Of a stretch of DNA of 64,000 nt, positions 45,098 to 54,122 are shown one piece after another. Position numbers and translations under genes: made by a program. The stretch comes from Synergistaceae bacterium. GTDB lineage: Bacteria; Synergistota; Synergistia; Synergistales; Aminithiophilaceae. The stretch spans positions 376,595 through 440,594 of the forward strand of contig JAESII010000005.1 in the NCBI GenBank assembly GCA_016756725.1. Direction: 5' to 3'. Positions within the stretch are counted from its first letter, which is position 1; each line of letters opens with the position of its first letter. Under the pieces are notes generated by a model. That model did no database searches. It saw nothing but the letters and a program-made list of their open reading frames with translations, and was not told where the DNA came from.

Positions 45098-45247
45098 CGG
45101 CGGGTTCATTGAGAGTGATAGAATGAAAAACATTGAGATCATCACCGATGCCGCAGAAAGGATCGTTTCGCCCCTTAGATAGAGCCGGCGCTGTGAGCGG
45201 TCCTGTCAGGGTACGTGCCGGATAATCTGGTCCTGTTTGCCGGCTGA

Positions 45248-45276
45248 TTGGCTTCTTCAATTGGGGAGGTTATCAA
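45248..45276 (+). promoter_or_regulatory. Possible promoter for the mcrBC pair
   Basis: TTGGCT (45248-45253) and TATCAA (45271-45276) lie 17 bp apart. The rest of 45098-45390 holds no recognisable gene. Confidence 0.35.
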
Positions 45277-45390
45277 AAATAGGGGCTGATTCCGGGCCGG
45301 TAAGATGCCAAGGGCCCAAGGGCGGAGGATCACGGAGGCCGGTGCGGACGATGGAGCGGTCATGGGTTGCAGGAGGAGGGGAAGGGAATC

Positions 45391-46857
45391 GTGGAATTAC
45401 GACATCTCGTCGAGCCTTACTCGGAAAACTGGAAAAGTCGCTTCGAGTCCTTCTTTGAGGGGCTCTTCGGAGCTCCCGGCGGTTTCTTCCCGATGCAGGC
45501 CCAAAAGGCGGTTGCCCTCAGGGCTCCGGATATCAAGCCCGATAAAGGGGTGCCCTTCGGGGCCCTGATTCACCCTTCCAATCCGGAGAGCGGGCCCTAT
45601 GGCGGCATGAGCTTTGTCGTTTTTCCCGTCGCCGAAGCGCCTCCGATGATCGGTCTTGTCATCGGCACCCTGGGGCTGAGCCCCGACGAGGAGGTCCTCT
45701 CCAGACCCGGCCATGGGAGACGTGTCCGGGCGCTCTGTTCCTGGCTGAACAAACGCTACAGCAAAGACGGTGGTGTGGCCTGGTCGAAAGAGGATCCCGT
45801 GAGGACCGACAGGGAGGTGCCGGCCAACGTCGTTCGACAGCTCCCCGCCTACAGCCCGATTTTCAAGCGTTACGGCAAGGTGATCTACGGTTTCTTTATC
45901 CCGCCGGAAGGTCTTTCAGATGAGGAGCTCCGGGAGGTCTTCCTGGCTTTCCTGGGCCTTTACTTCGCAGAGTACGGGCATAGACCGCTGGCCGCTTTTG
46001 CGCAGCGTCTCGAAGCGGTCGAGAGTCATTGCCTCGCCGGTCTGATGCCTGATCTCTCGGAGGATGACCTGTTCTCCCTTCTAATGGAGCGTCATTTCGC
46101 CGTCCTCACGGGACCTCCCGGTACGGGGAAGACCCATCTGGCGCTTCAGATGCTGCAAAACCGGTTCGACGACAAGGGCAGGGTCGTGCAGTTCCACCCC
46201 AATGTGACTTATGAACAGTTTCTGGGAGGGCTTTTTCCCGAGAAAAGCGGCGATTCCCAGCTGGGTTTTCGTTTTGCTCCGCGGCCAGGGATTCTTCTGG
46301 AGGCTGTGAAGGAGGCCAAGACGTCGCAGAAGCCCTATCTTCTCGTCATCGATGAGATCAACCGGGCCGATCTCTCGAGGGTTTTGGGGGAGGCGATCTT
46401 TCTCTTCGAATCCGGCGATTTCTCGCGAAGCCTCGATCTTCCCTACGATTTTGGCGAGGCCTTCGGCGGTTCCCGTCTTTCCATGCCGGAAAACCTCTAC
46501 GTCCTCGGGACGATGAACAGCGCCGACAGGAGCATCGCCATCATGGATATCGCCATCAGGCGACGCTTCGCCTTCGCCAAGCTCTGGCCGCAATTCGACG
46601 TTGTGGAGCGACAGGGCTGTCCGCTCATGGAAGAGGCCTTCAAGAGTCTGGTCCAGATTTTCGTGGAAAATGCCGGCGAGGACGCCTTCCCTCTTATCCC
46701 GGGTCACTCCTATTTCATGGAGTCCGATGAGACGCGAGTTCCCGACAGGCTGAGGAGGAACCTCATCCCCCTGCTTGAGGAGTACCTCCATCAGGGCTAT
46801 GTCTCCGGCTTTTCCGGTCCTGTTTTGGCCTACATCCAGTGGGTCATGAGCCTCTAG
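45391..46857 (+). CDS. McrB-type AAA+ restriction GTPase/ATPase
   Basis: The 488-residue protein has an unassigned N-terminal region of about 215 residues (likely the DNA-recognition domain) and an AAA+ domain with Walker A 'GPPGTGKTH' (241-249), 'LLVIDEINRADLSRVLGE' and the McrB signature 'MNSADRSI' (M375-). McrB proteins form rings that translocate DNA and activate the McrC nuclease on modified DNA. GTG 45391 follows AGGAGGAGGGGAAGGG; an upstream in-frame TTG would bury that site. The partner gene follows after 15 bp. Confidence 0.9.
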   Translation: MELRHLVEPYSENWKSRFESFFEGLFGAPGGFFPMQAQKAVALRAPDIKPDKGVPFGALIHPSNPESGPYGGMSFVVFPVAEAPPMIGLVIGTLGLSPDEEVLSRPGHGRRVRALCSWLNKRYSKDGGVAWSKEDPVRTDREVPANVVRQLPAYSPIFKRYGKVIYGFFIPPEGLSDEELREVFLAFLGLYFAEYGHRPLAAFAQRLEAVESHCLAGLMPDLSEDDLFSLLMERHFAVLTGPPGTGKTHLALQMLQNRFDDKGRVVQFHPNVTYEQFLGGLFPEKSGDSQLGFRFAPRPGILLEAVKEAKTSQKPYLLVIDEINRADLSRVLGEAIFLFESGDFSRSLDLPYDFGEAFGGSRLSMPENLYVLGTMNSADRSIAIMDIAIRRRFAFAKLWPQFDVVERQGCPLMEEAFKSLVQIFVENAGEDAFPLIPGHSYFMESDETRVPDRLRRNLIPLLEEYLHQGYVSGFSGPVLAYIQWVMSL

Positions 46858-46872
46858 AGACCGGTCTCTGCC

Positions 46873-48276
46873 ATGGGATCTCTGATCGAACTCGTCGATC
46901 ACGGCTCGAAGACTGAAGATGCGATCTTCCTGGCCAACGGAGATCTTCCCCGTGACCGACATCAGCTGCTGGCCAGTCTGGGACGGCAGTTTGTCAGGGC
47001 AAACCGGGGGGCCATGGCCGATTTCGGCGTGAGCTGTGAGACGGATTTTTCCGGCAGGGACGTATCGCTTCGTTTTCACGCAGGAAGCGTCGTGGGGGCT
47101 TTGCCCCTCCTGTCGCCTACCTCGGGAAGGCCCGATCTGGGACTTGTGATCCAGCCCCGCTTCAGTTGGGCCGGGATCGGCTCCGTCCTGGGCGTCACGG
47201 GCTGGAAGGTCGTTCCTCAACTCCTCGGTCTGCCTCTGTTGCCGAAGTCTGAGCGGAAAGTCCCTCTCTGGGTCCTTTCCCTGACGCTTCTGCCCCGACT
47301 GGAAGCGCTTCTTCGGCGTCTTGACAGGAAATTCGCCTCCTGCGAAGAGGATCTGAGGGCGCCGAAAGGCCAGGTTCGTTGGACGGAATATGCCGAAAGG
47401 CGGGTGGGCGCTTTCCGGTTTCTCGACGTCCCTTGCCGCTTTCCCCTGCTGAAGGACGACGGCGAGCTCAAGGCTGCCATTCATCATGTCCTCCTGACGC
47501 ACCGGGGGAGCCTCCAGAGTCAGATGACGGGAGGGCCCGTCGTCAGTCAGCTTCTCGATTACTGTGAGAGCCTGATCCGGCAGGTCCGAGATCATTCTCC
47601 GAGGCGTCCCTCAGGGCTGTTCTTCAACCGTTGGTCACGGATTCCGCTTCAGTCGGAGGTTTTCCGTCAAGGCCTGCAGGCCATGGAGTGGTCGGTGGAG
47701 CAGCGGGGCCTGGCCGGCTTGGGGGAACTTGAGGGCATCCCCTGGCGAATGGCCATGGAGGACTTTTTCGAGTCCTGGCTGGAGACCCTCTGCAGCCGGG
47801 TCGCGCCACTTCTGGGGGGTGTGCTGAAACGGGGAAGACTGGGGGAGACGGTCGCTGCCTTTTCCTGGGAACCGGCCTTCTCGGGGACACAGCGCTCCCT
47901 CGTTCCCGATCTCGTCATCGAAAGAGAGGACCGGGTGATTGTCGTCGACGCCAAGTACAAGCGCCACTGGGAAGAGCTGGAGCGAAAATCCTGGCATGCC
48001 CTGGGCGAGGAGACGAAGGAGGCCCACCGCCATGATTTGCTGCAGGTCCTCGCCTACAGCACGCTCTTTTCAGGCAAGATGATCGAAGTCTGCCTGATTT
48101 ACCCCTGCAGGATCGAGACGTGGCAATCGCTCCGGAATCGGGGCCGTCTCTCTCACGAGGCGACGGTGGGGCAGGGGGAGAGGCAGATCCGCCTTATCCT
48201 GACGGCCGTTCCCATGGCCGGTGACGTCGAGGAAATCGTCAGTCATCTGCGCCTCCTCTTCAGCAAGGAGCCTTGA
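46873..48276 (+). CDS. McrC-type PD-(D/E)xK nuclease subunit
   Basis: The 467-residue protein ends in the McrC nuclease domain: '[21 protein letters not shown]' with D346 and the D359-A-K361 catalytic pair. The N-terminal 200 residues resemble the McrC arm ('[16 protein letters not shown]'). With McrB it should cut foreign, probably base-modified, DNA. It ends 150 bp before tRNA-Arg. No site-specific integrase is nearby. Confidence 0.88.
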   Translation: MGSLIELVDHGSKTEDAIFLANGDLPRDRHQLLASLGRQFVRANRGAMADFGVSCETDFSGRDVSLRFHAGSVVGALPLLSPTSGRPDLGLVIQPRFSWAGIGSVLGVTGWKVVPQLLGLPLLPKSERKVPLWVLSLTLLPRLEALLRRLDRKFASCEEDLRAPKGQVRWTEYAERRVGAFRFLDVPCRFPLLKDDGELKAAIHHVLLTHRGSLQSQMTGGPVVSQLLDYCESLIRQVRDHSPRRPSGLFFNRWSRIPLQSEVFRQGLQAMEWSVEQRGLAGLGELEGIPWRMAMEDFFESWLETLCSRVAPLLGGVLKRGRLGETVAAFSWEPAFSGTQRSLVPDLVIEREDRVIVVDAKYKRHWEELERKSWHALGEETKEAHRHDLLQVLAYSTLFSGKMIEVCLIYPCRIETWQSLRNRGRLSHEATVGQGERQIRLILTAVPMAGDVEEIVSHLRLLFSKEP

Positions 48277-48380
48277 GATCATTCTTCGGCGAGAGGCTCG
48301 TCTGAGTCGTGTTTACTCCTTTGATTGGTCATCGCTATCTGGGGTATGGAGAGCTTTGGAGCGAGAGGGAAGGCTGATAG

Positions 48381-48415
48381 AAAAACCGGGTCACCCCGAA
48401 AAGGGGCTGACCCGG
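48381..48415 (-). terminator. Rho-independent terminator after tRNA-Arg
   Basis: CCGGGTCA-CCCC (from 48386) pairs with GGGG-TGACCCGG (to 48415) around GAAAA; on the minus strand a T run follows at 48385-48381. Confidence 0.85.
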
Positions 48416-48430
48416 CATGATCGTTTCAGT

Positions 48431-48507
<77 letters not shown>

Positions 48508-48602
48508 CGCTTGACAACGGGTATATTACCACGCCGGTCAGGGCGGCGCAACGGTTCCGGCGTTATTCCCGCTCCTCGCTTGCAGGCCGTGGATCTTTCT
48601 GG

Positions 48603-49088
48603 CTACTGGCGGTTCGTGACGATGGGTTCGACGAACTGGACTTCCGAATCCCAGGGAAAGAGGATCCACGTGTCCTGGCTCACCTCGGTGACGAAGGTGT
48701 CCACCAGGGGGCGTCCGTCCGGTTTGGCGTAGACGGTGGCGAAGTGAGCCTCGGGAAGCATCTGACGCACCAGTCTGGCCGTTTTGCCCGTGTCGACGAG
48801 GTCGTCGATGATGAGCCAGTCCTTACCGCCGCCCTCGAGCTTTTTGAGGACCGACAGCTGCCCCTGTTCGCGGATGGTGTAGCTTGAGATGCAGACGGTG
48901 TCGACGTAGTGGATGTCGAGCTCCCGGGCGATGACGGCGGCGGGCACGAGGCCGCCCCGGACTACGGCGATGATCCGGTCCCAGGTCCTGCCCAGGTCGA
49001 GGAGGCGCCAGGACAGGGCACGGCTGTCCCGGTGGAGCTGGTCCCATGAGACGGGGTAGGTTCTGTGGTAGCGGTCGCTTTTCGGCAT
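48603..49088 (-). CDS. gpt: Xanthine-guanine phosphoribosyltransferase
   Basis: The 161-residue enzyme converts xanthine or guanine (and less well hypoxanthine) plus PRPP to nucleotides. It has the PRPP-binding motif 'WLIIDDLVDTGKTARLV', 'VVRGGLVPAAVIARELD' and 'FPWDSEVQFVEP', typical of bacterial Gpt. It is transcribed divergently from the purine-type BMP transporter, so import and salvage are neighbours and may share control. Confidence 0.93.
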   Translation of the reverse strand: MPKSDRYHRTYPVSWDQLHRDSRALSWRLLDLGRTWDRIIAVVRGGLVPAAVIARELDIHYVDTVCISSYTIREQGQLSVLKKLEGGGKDWLIIDDLVDTGKTARLVRQMLPEAHFATVYAKPDGRPLVDTFVTEVSQDTWILFPWDSEVQFVEPIVTNRQ

Positions 49089-49144
49089 GCCCTTCTCTCC
49101 TTAGCCAAATCGGGATGGAGGGGCGAGACCGCCCCGAGGACTCC

Positions 49145-49150
49145 ATTATA
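49145..49150 (-). promoter_or_regulatory. -10 box for gpt
   Basis: A perfect TATAAT on the minus strand lies 57 bp before the gpt start; no clear -35 is seen at 17 bp. Confidence 0.45.
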
Positions 49151-49163
49151 ATCGACTTCTTCG

Positions 49164-49192
49164 TTGACTTTTAGCCCTTTTGTCGATAGATT
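49164..49192 (+). promoter_or_regulatory. Promoter for the BMP transporter operon
   Basis: TTGACT (49164-49169) and TAGATT (49187-49192) are spaced 17 bp, 62 bp before the start codon, in the gpt-BMP divergent gap. Confidence 0.65.
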
Positions 49193-49253
49193 GTTCGTAA
49201 CGAATGCCAGTCGGACGGAGCAGTCACATTTCAAAGGGGGCGGAAAAAGCACG

Positions 49254-50339
49254 ATGAAGAAGGGTTTGCTGTTGTCGCTCGTGATCGCTTTCGCGGTCTG
49301 TTTTGCCGGATCGGCACAGGCCTTCGAGGCCGTCGCACCGGAAGATCTAAAGGTCGGGTGGGTTTATATCGGTCCCGTCGGTGACGGCGGGTGGACCTAC
49401 ATGCACGATAAGGGTCGCGTGGCGATGGAAGAGGCCTTCCCGGGCGTCACGTCGAGCATCGTCGAATCCGTTCCCGAGGGCCCCGATTCGGCCCGCGTCA
49501 TGGAGACCTTCGTCCGCAACGGCGCCAAGGTGATTTTCGCCACCTCCTTCGGCTACATGGATTTCGTTCAGGACGTGGCCAAGAAGTATCCCGACACGAT
49601 CTTCCTTCACTGCTCGGGCTTCAAGCGTGCCGAGAACGTGGGTACCTATTTCGGCCGCATGTACCAGGCCCGCTATCTGTCGGGACTGGTCGCCGGGAGC
49701 ATGACGAAGAACAACGTCATCGGCTTCGTGGCGGCTCATCCCATCCCTGAAGTCATCCGCGGCATCAACGCCTTCACCCTCGGTGCCCGCAAGGTCAACC
49801 CCGACGTGAAGGTCAAGGTGGTCTGGCTCTTCTCCTGGTTCGATCCCGGCAAGGAGAAGGAGGCCGCCAAGGCCCTCATCGACGCCGGCGCCGACGTGAT
49901 CGGCATGCACGCCGACACGGGTTCCGCTCCCCAGGCCGCCGAAGAGGCCGGCGTCTACGTCGTGGGCTACAACAACGACATGTCCAAGTACGCTCCCACC
50001 AAGCACCTGACGGCTCCGATCTGGGACTGGGGTGCCTACTACAAGTACACCATCGGCAAGGTCATCGACGGCACGTGGGAATCGGACGACATCTGGTGGG
50101 GGCTCAAGGAGGGCTTCGTCGACCTCGCTCCCTTTGCTGATGATGTGCCACAGGATGTGCGTGACCTCGTCGCCGCCGAGCGGGCCCGCATCGTCGACGG
50201 CCAGTGGGATGTCTTCCACGGGCCCGTGAAGAACCAGAAGGGCGAGGTCGTCGTTCCCGAAGGGACGGCCATGACCGACGCGGACATGCTCTCCATGAAT
50301 TGGTTCGTCGAGGGCGTTGAGGGCGAGATGCCCAAGTAG
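49254..50339 (+). CDS. BMP-family substrate-binding protein, purine/nucleoside ABC importer
   Basis: The 361-residue exported binding protein starts with a signal peptide ('LLLSLVIAFAVCFAGSAQA'). Without a lipobox cysteine at the cleavage site it may be soluble or loosely held. Motifs 'VGDGGWTYMHDKGRVAMEE', 'IFATSFGYMDFVQDVAKKYP', 'GRMYQARYLSGLVAGSMT' and 'VVGYNNDMSKYAP' are typical of the BMP/PnrA group that binds nucleosides or purine bases. AAAGGGGGCGG precedes ATG 49254. The transport genes follow after a large hairpin. Confidence 0.93.
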   Translation: MKKGLLLSLVIAFAVCFAGSAQAFEAVAPEDLKVGWVYIGPVGDGGWTYMHDKGRVAMEEAFPGVTSSIVESVPEGPDSARVMETFVRNGAKVIFATSFGYMDFVQDVAKKYPDTIFLHCSGFKRAENVGTYFGRMYQARYLSGLVAGSMTKNNVIGFVAAHPIPEVIRGINAFTLGARKVNPDVKVKVVWLFSWFDPGKEKEAAKALIDAGADVIGMHADTGSAPQAAEEAGVYVVGYNNDMSKYAPTKHLTAPIWDWGAYYKYTIGKVIDGTWESDDIWWGLKEGFVDLAPFADDVPQDVRDLVAAERARIVDGQWDVFHGPVKNQKGEVVVPEGTAMTDADMLSMNWFVEGVEGEMPK

Positions 50340-50363
50340 AGTCTTCGCCTTTGACGATTCATC

Positions 50364-50412
50364 GGAAAGACCATCAAGGCGCCGGTGCTTCCGGCGCCTT
50401 GATGGTCTTTCC
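50364..50412 (+). terminator. 22-bp hairpin between the binding-protein and ATPase genes
   Basis: Two perfect 22-nt arms (50364-50385 and 50391-50412) flank TGCTT; the core reads AAGGCGCCGG/CCGGCGCCTT. Only GGTCTTTCC follows rather than a T run, so it may attenuate or protect mRNA, giving more binding protein than transporter. Confidence 0.65.
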
Positions 50413-50511
50413 GCCCTCGCCACAGACCCGTTCTTTGAAGAGGCTCTCCTTTCGTCTAGAATGATTCCGTCAGGTTCGACCAGGCCCTGACGAGAGGATG
50501 GTGCGTCGACA

Positions 50512-52050
50512 ATGACCGCTTCGCCTTCCCTCGTCGATCTGCGGGGGATCACGAAAACCTTTCTGGGTGTCGCCGCCAACGACGACATCGATTTCGACGT
50601 CCGGGCCGGAGAAGTCCATGCCCTGCTCGGCGAGAACGGGGCCGGTAAGAGCACGCTCATGAATGTCCTTTGCGGCCTTTATCGTCCCGATCGGGGCCAG
50701 ATTTTCCTGTCCGGCCAGGAGACCGCCTTCAGGACGCCCCGGGACGCCATCGCCGCGGGCATCGGCATGGTGCATCAGCATTTCATGCTGATTCCCGTCC
50801 AGACCGTCTGGGAGAACATGATCCTCGGCCAGGATGGCTTCGGTTTCGTCCTCTCCAAGAAGGCCATCTGCCGGAGGATCGGCGAGCTGGCCGACCAGTA
50901 CGGCCTCCACGTTGACCCCGAGGTGCCGGTCTGGCAGCTTTCCGTCGGGGAGCAGCAGCGGGTGGCCATCCTGCGCATGCTCTTCAGCGAGGCGAAGGTG
51001 CTCATTCTCGACGAGCCGACGGCGGTCCTGACGCCTCAGGAGGCGCGCCAGCTTTTCGCCACGCTGCGCCGCATGAGGGAAGAGGGTCACGGGGTGGTTT
51101 TCATCTCCCACAAGCTCGACGAGGTGGCCGAGATTTCCGACCGGGTGACGATCCTTCGCAAGGGGAGGAAGATCAACACGGTGCGGACGTCCGGTGTCGG
51201 CCCCGAGGAGCTGGCGGAGATGATGATCGGCAGCCGTGTCGTCCCGGCCGTGAACAAGAGGGCGGCCGTAACGGGCGAGACCGTTTTCCGTGCCCAGGAG
51301 CTCTCGGTGCTGAACGACAAGGATCTTCCGGCCCTGGAAGGGCTCTCGCTGGAGTTGAGACGGGGTGAGATCCTCGGCCTGGCCGGCGTTGACGGCAACG
51401 GCCAGACCGAGCTCTGCGAGGCCCTGGTGGGGCTGAGGCGGCTCCAGTCGGGCCGGATCTTCTTCAACGAAAGAGAGATGACTGGCGCCTCGGTGAGGGA
51501 CTTCCTCGGCGACGATATCCGTTACATCCCCGCCGACCGGCGCGGCACAGGCCTCGTGCCGACGATGAACCTCAGGGAGAATTACGTCCTTCGCCACTAC
51601 TGGCGGGAGGCTTTCCGCAAGGGGCCTTTCATGAACTGGGAGGCCGTCGCCGGCCAGACGGGACGGGTGACGGAGCGTTTCGACGTCGTGACGCCTTCCC
51701 TGGGCGTGCCGGTGCGGATGTTGTCGGGCGGCAATCTGCAGAAGCTAATGCTAGCCCGCGAGCTCGACGGCAACCCTCGCGTCGTCGTGGCCATGCAGCC
51801 CACCTGGGGGCTCGACGTGGGCGCCACGGCCTTTGTCCGCGAACGCCTTCTCGAGGCCCGGGAGAAAGGGGCGGCGGTTCTGCTCGTCTCGGAGGATCTG
51901 GAGGAGCTTCTCGCTTTGAGCGACAGGCTCGCCGTGATTCACAAGGGCCGGATCATGGGCCTTCTTGAGGATCCGCGCCGCGCGACGGAGGAAACATTGG
52001 GCCTCATGATGGCCGGCCGTCCGCTGACCTCGCCGAAGGAGGGTGACTGA
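50512..52050 (+). CDS. ABC transporter ATPase, two-domain (nucleoside/sugar type)
   Basis: The 512-residue protein has two fused ABC domains. The first is canonical with 'GENGAGKSTLMNVLCG', 'QLSVGEQQRVAIL' and 'LILDEPTAVLTP'. The second has a degenerate Walker A 'GVDGNGQTELCEAL', 'LSGGNLQKLMLAREL' and 'VAMQPTWGLDVGA', which is normal for this family. It powers the BMP importer. Its stop overlaps the permease ATG by one base (TGATG). Confidence 0.95.
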   Translation: MTASPSLVDLRGITKTFLGVAANDDIDFDVRAGEVHALLGENGAGKSTLMNVLCGLYRPDRGQIFLSGQETAFRTPRDAIAAGIGMVHQHFMLIPVQTVWENMILGQDGFGFVLSKKAICRRIGELADQYGLHVDPEVPVWQLSVGEQQRVAILRMLFSEAKVLILDEPTAVLTPQEARQLFATLRRMREEGHGVVFISHKLDEVAEISDRVTILRKGRKINTVRTSGVGPEELAEMMIGSRVVPAVNKRAAVTGETVFRAQELSVLNDKDLPALEGLSLELRRGEILGLAGVDGNGQTELCEALVGLRRLQSGRIFFNEREMTGASVRDFLGDDIRYIPADRRGTGLVPTMNLRENYVLRHYWREAFRKGPFMNWEAVAGQTGRVTERFDVVTPSLGVPVRMLSGGNLQKLMLARELDGNPRVVVAMQPTWGLDVGATAFVRERLLEAREKGAAVLLVSEDLEELLALSDRLAVIHKGRIMGLLEDPRRATEETLGLMMAGRPLTSPKEGD

Positions 52051-53117
52051 TGGCCCTGCGCGTCGAAAAGCGCTTCGACGTTCCTCGATGGATGGACTGG
52101 GGCCTGCCCCTGATCTCCTTCGCCCTGGCCCTTGCTGTGGGGGCCCTTCTCCTGGGGCTCCTCGGCGTCTCGCCCCTGAAGGCTTACGGCGAGATGATCC
52201 GAGGTTCTCTCGGCGATGGCTACGGCATCAGCGAGACCATCGTCAAGGCCATTCCCATCGCCCTCTGCGGCCTTGCCGTCGCCTTGGCCTTCACCATGGT
52301 CGTCTGGAACATCGGCGCCGAAGGACAGCTTGTCGCCGGCGCGCTGGCGGCGACGGCGGCCGTCCGTTTCTTTCCTCTTGAGAGTCCTTTTCTCATGATC
52401 CCCCTCATGGTCCTCGTTGCGGCTGCCGCCGGGGGGCTCTGGGCGGCTTTCGCCGGCTGGCTCAAGGCCCGATGGTCCGTCAACGAGATCATCACGACGC
52501 TCATGATGAACTACATCGCCATCCTGGGGCTGGAGTACTTTGTCTACGGCCCTTGGAGGGATCCTATGAGCCTGGGCTTTCCCCTGACGCCGACCTTCCA
52601 CGACGCGGCCCGGCTGCCTCAGCTTTTCGGGACCCGCGTTCATTACGGTCTCTTCCTGGCCCTTCTGGTGGCTTTCCTCCTGAGGACCGCCCTGCGCTGG
52701 TCGCGGTGGGGTTACGAGATCCGCGTCATCGGCCAGAATCCCCGGGCCGCGGCCTATGCTGGCATGGCCACGTCCCACCACATCGTGCTGACCCTTTTCC
52801 TTTCCGGCGCCATCGCCGGCCTGGCCGGCATGGGCGAGGTGGCGGGTCTCCAGGGGCGGCTGCAGCCGGGCTTTTCCGTGGGTTACGGCTTCACGGCCAT
52901 CATCGTCGCCTGGCTGGCGCGGCTCAACCCCTTCGCGATCCTCGTCGTTTCCTTCTTCATGGGCGCCCTACTCGTCGGAGGTGACACTCTTCAGGTGGTC
53001 ATGCGCCTGCCTCTGTCGAGCGTTCAGGTCCTGCAGGGGCTGATCCTCTTTTTCGTCCTCGCCGGGGAATTCTTCCGCAACTACAAGGTCTGTCTCCGTA
53101 GAAGGGAGGATGCCTGA
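52050..53117 (+). CDS. ABC transporter permease (BMP importer, subunit 1)
   Basis: The 355-residue membrane protein has about nine predicted hydrophobic segments and BPD_transp_2 motifs such as 'VAFTMVVWNIGAEGQLVAGA', 'NEIITTLMMNYIA', 'RVIGQNPRAAAYAGM' and 'GFTAIIVAWLARLNP'. It forms the channel with the next permease. It overlaps both neighbours by single bases (TGATG), so the three transport genes are coupled. Confidence 0.94.
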   Translation: MALRVEKRFDVPRWMDWGLPLISFALALAVGALLLGLLGVSPLKAYGEMIRGSLGDGYGISETIVKAIPIALCGLAVALAFTMVVWNIGAEGQLVAGALAATAAVRFFPLESPFLMIPLMVLVAAAAGGLWAAFAGWLKARWSVNEIITTLMMNYIAILGLEYFVYGPWRDPMSLGFPLTPTFHDAARLPQLFGTRVHYGLFLALLVAFLLRTALRWSRWGYEIRVIGQNPRAAAYAGMATSHHIVLTLFLSGAIAGLAGMGEVAGLQGRLQPGFSVGYGFTAIIVAWLARLNPFAILVVSFFMGALLVGGDTLQVVMRLPLSSVQVLQGLILFFVLAGEFFRNYKVCLRRREDA

Positions 53118-54046
53118 TGGAACTCATCGTTCCCATTCTCGCCGCTGCCGTGCGCAGCGGCACGCCCATTCTCTATGCCACTCTGGGCGGGATCGTGACG
53201 GAAAAGTCGGGTGTCATGAACCTCGGCATCGAGGGTGTCATGCTCGTCGGGGCCCTGACGGGCTTTGCCGTCACCTACCACAGCCATTCTCCCTGGCTCG
53301 GGCTGGCTGCGGCCTTCGTCGTCGGTGCCGCCCTCTGTGCCATCCACGCCCTTCTGTGCATCACCCTCGGCGTCAATCAGGTCGTTAGCGGCCTGGCCCT
53401 GACCATGTTCGGCACTGGCGTCAGCTCCCTCGTCGGCCGCGGGCTCGTGGGTGAGACCATCGAGGGGCTCCGGGCCTTTCCCGTGCCGGGGCTGTCGCGG
53501 ATTCCCCTTCTGGGGCCCGTTCTCTTCCGCCAGGACGCCATGGTCTATCTCTCCTTTGCCCTGGTTTTTCTGATCTGGTTTTTCCTGCTCCACACCCGTC
53601 CGGGACTGAAACTGCGGGCCGTAGGCGAGAGTCCCCTGGCCGCGGCGGCGGCGGGCATCTCCGTCCCTGCCGTGCGCTGGTCGGCCACCCTTTTCGGCGG
53701 TGGCCTGGCCGCCCTCGGCGGAGCCTACCTCTCCGTCGTCAACAGCCACATGTGGGTCGAGCAGATGACGTCCGGACGGGGCTGGATCGCCGTGGCCCTC
53801 ATCATCTTCGGCATCTGGCACCCCTTGCGGTCGGCTTTGGGGGCCTATCTCTTCGGCGGCGTCGGCGCCCTTCAGCTCCGTATCCAGGCCGGAGGGACGA
53901 GCATCCCCGCGCCGCTCCTTCTCATGCTCCCCTACGTGCTCACCATCGTCGTCCTCACGGCCATTTCCGTCAGGAAAGGCAAGGGTATCCTCCTCGGGGC
54001 TCCGGCGGCCCTGGGACAGCCCTTTCACCGAGAGGAGCGGGAGTAG
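53117..54046 (+). CDS. ABC transporter permease (BMP importer, subunit 2)
   Basis: The 309-residue membrane protein has 'GIVTEKSGVMNLGIEGVMLV', 'VNQVVSGLALTMFGTGVSS', 'RAVGESPLAAAAAGISV' and 'TSGRGWIAVALIIFG', typical of the shorter permease of BMP-type nucleoside importers. It is the last gene of the operon and is followed by a terminator. Confidence 0.94.
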   Translation: MELIVPILAAAVRSGTPILYATLGGIVTEKSGVMNLGIEGVMLVGALTGFAVTYHSHSPWLGLAAAFVVGAALCAIHALLCITLGVNQVVSGLALTMFGTGVSSLVGRGLVGETIEGLRAFPVPGLSRIPLLGPVLFRQDAMVYLSFALVFLIWFFLLHTRPGLKLRAVGESPLAAAAAGISVPAVRWSATLFGGGLAALGGAYLSVVNSHMWVEQMTSGRGWIAVALIIFGIWHPLRSALGAYLFGGVGALQLRIQAGGTSIPAPLLLMLPYVLTIVVLTAISVRKGKGILLGAPAALGQPFHREERE

Positions 54047-54068
54047 GCTTTGTCGCAGTCACAAGACG

Positions 54069-54108
54069 ACAAAAGAGGGAGAAGCCCGCAAGGCTCCTCC
54101 CTCTTTTG
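54069..54108 (+). terminator. Terminator between the importer operon and panF
   Basis: An imperfect stem with one mismatch joins ACAAAAGAGGGAG-AGCC and GGCT-CTCCCTCTTTTGT around CGCAA. T and A runs at the two ends suggest it serves both converging transcripts. Confidence 0.75.
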
Positions 54109-54122
54109 TCTGTCCCGGCCGG

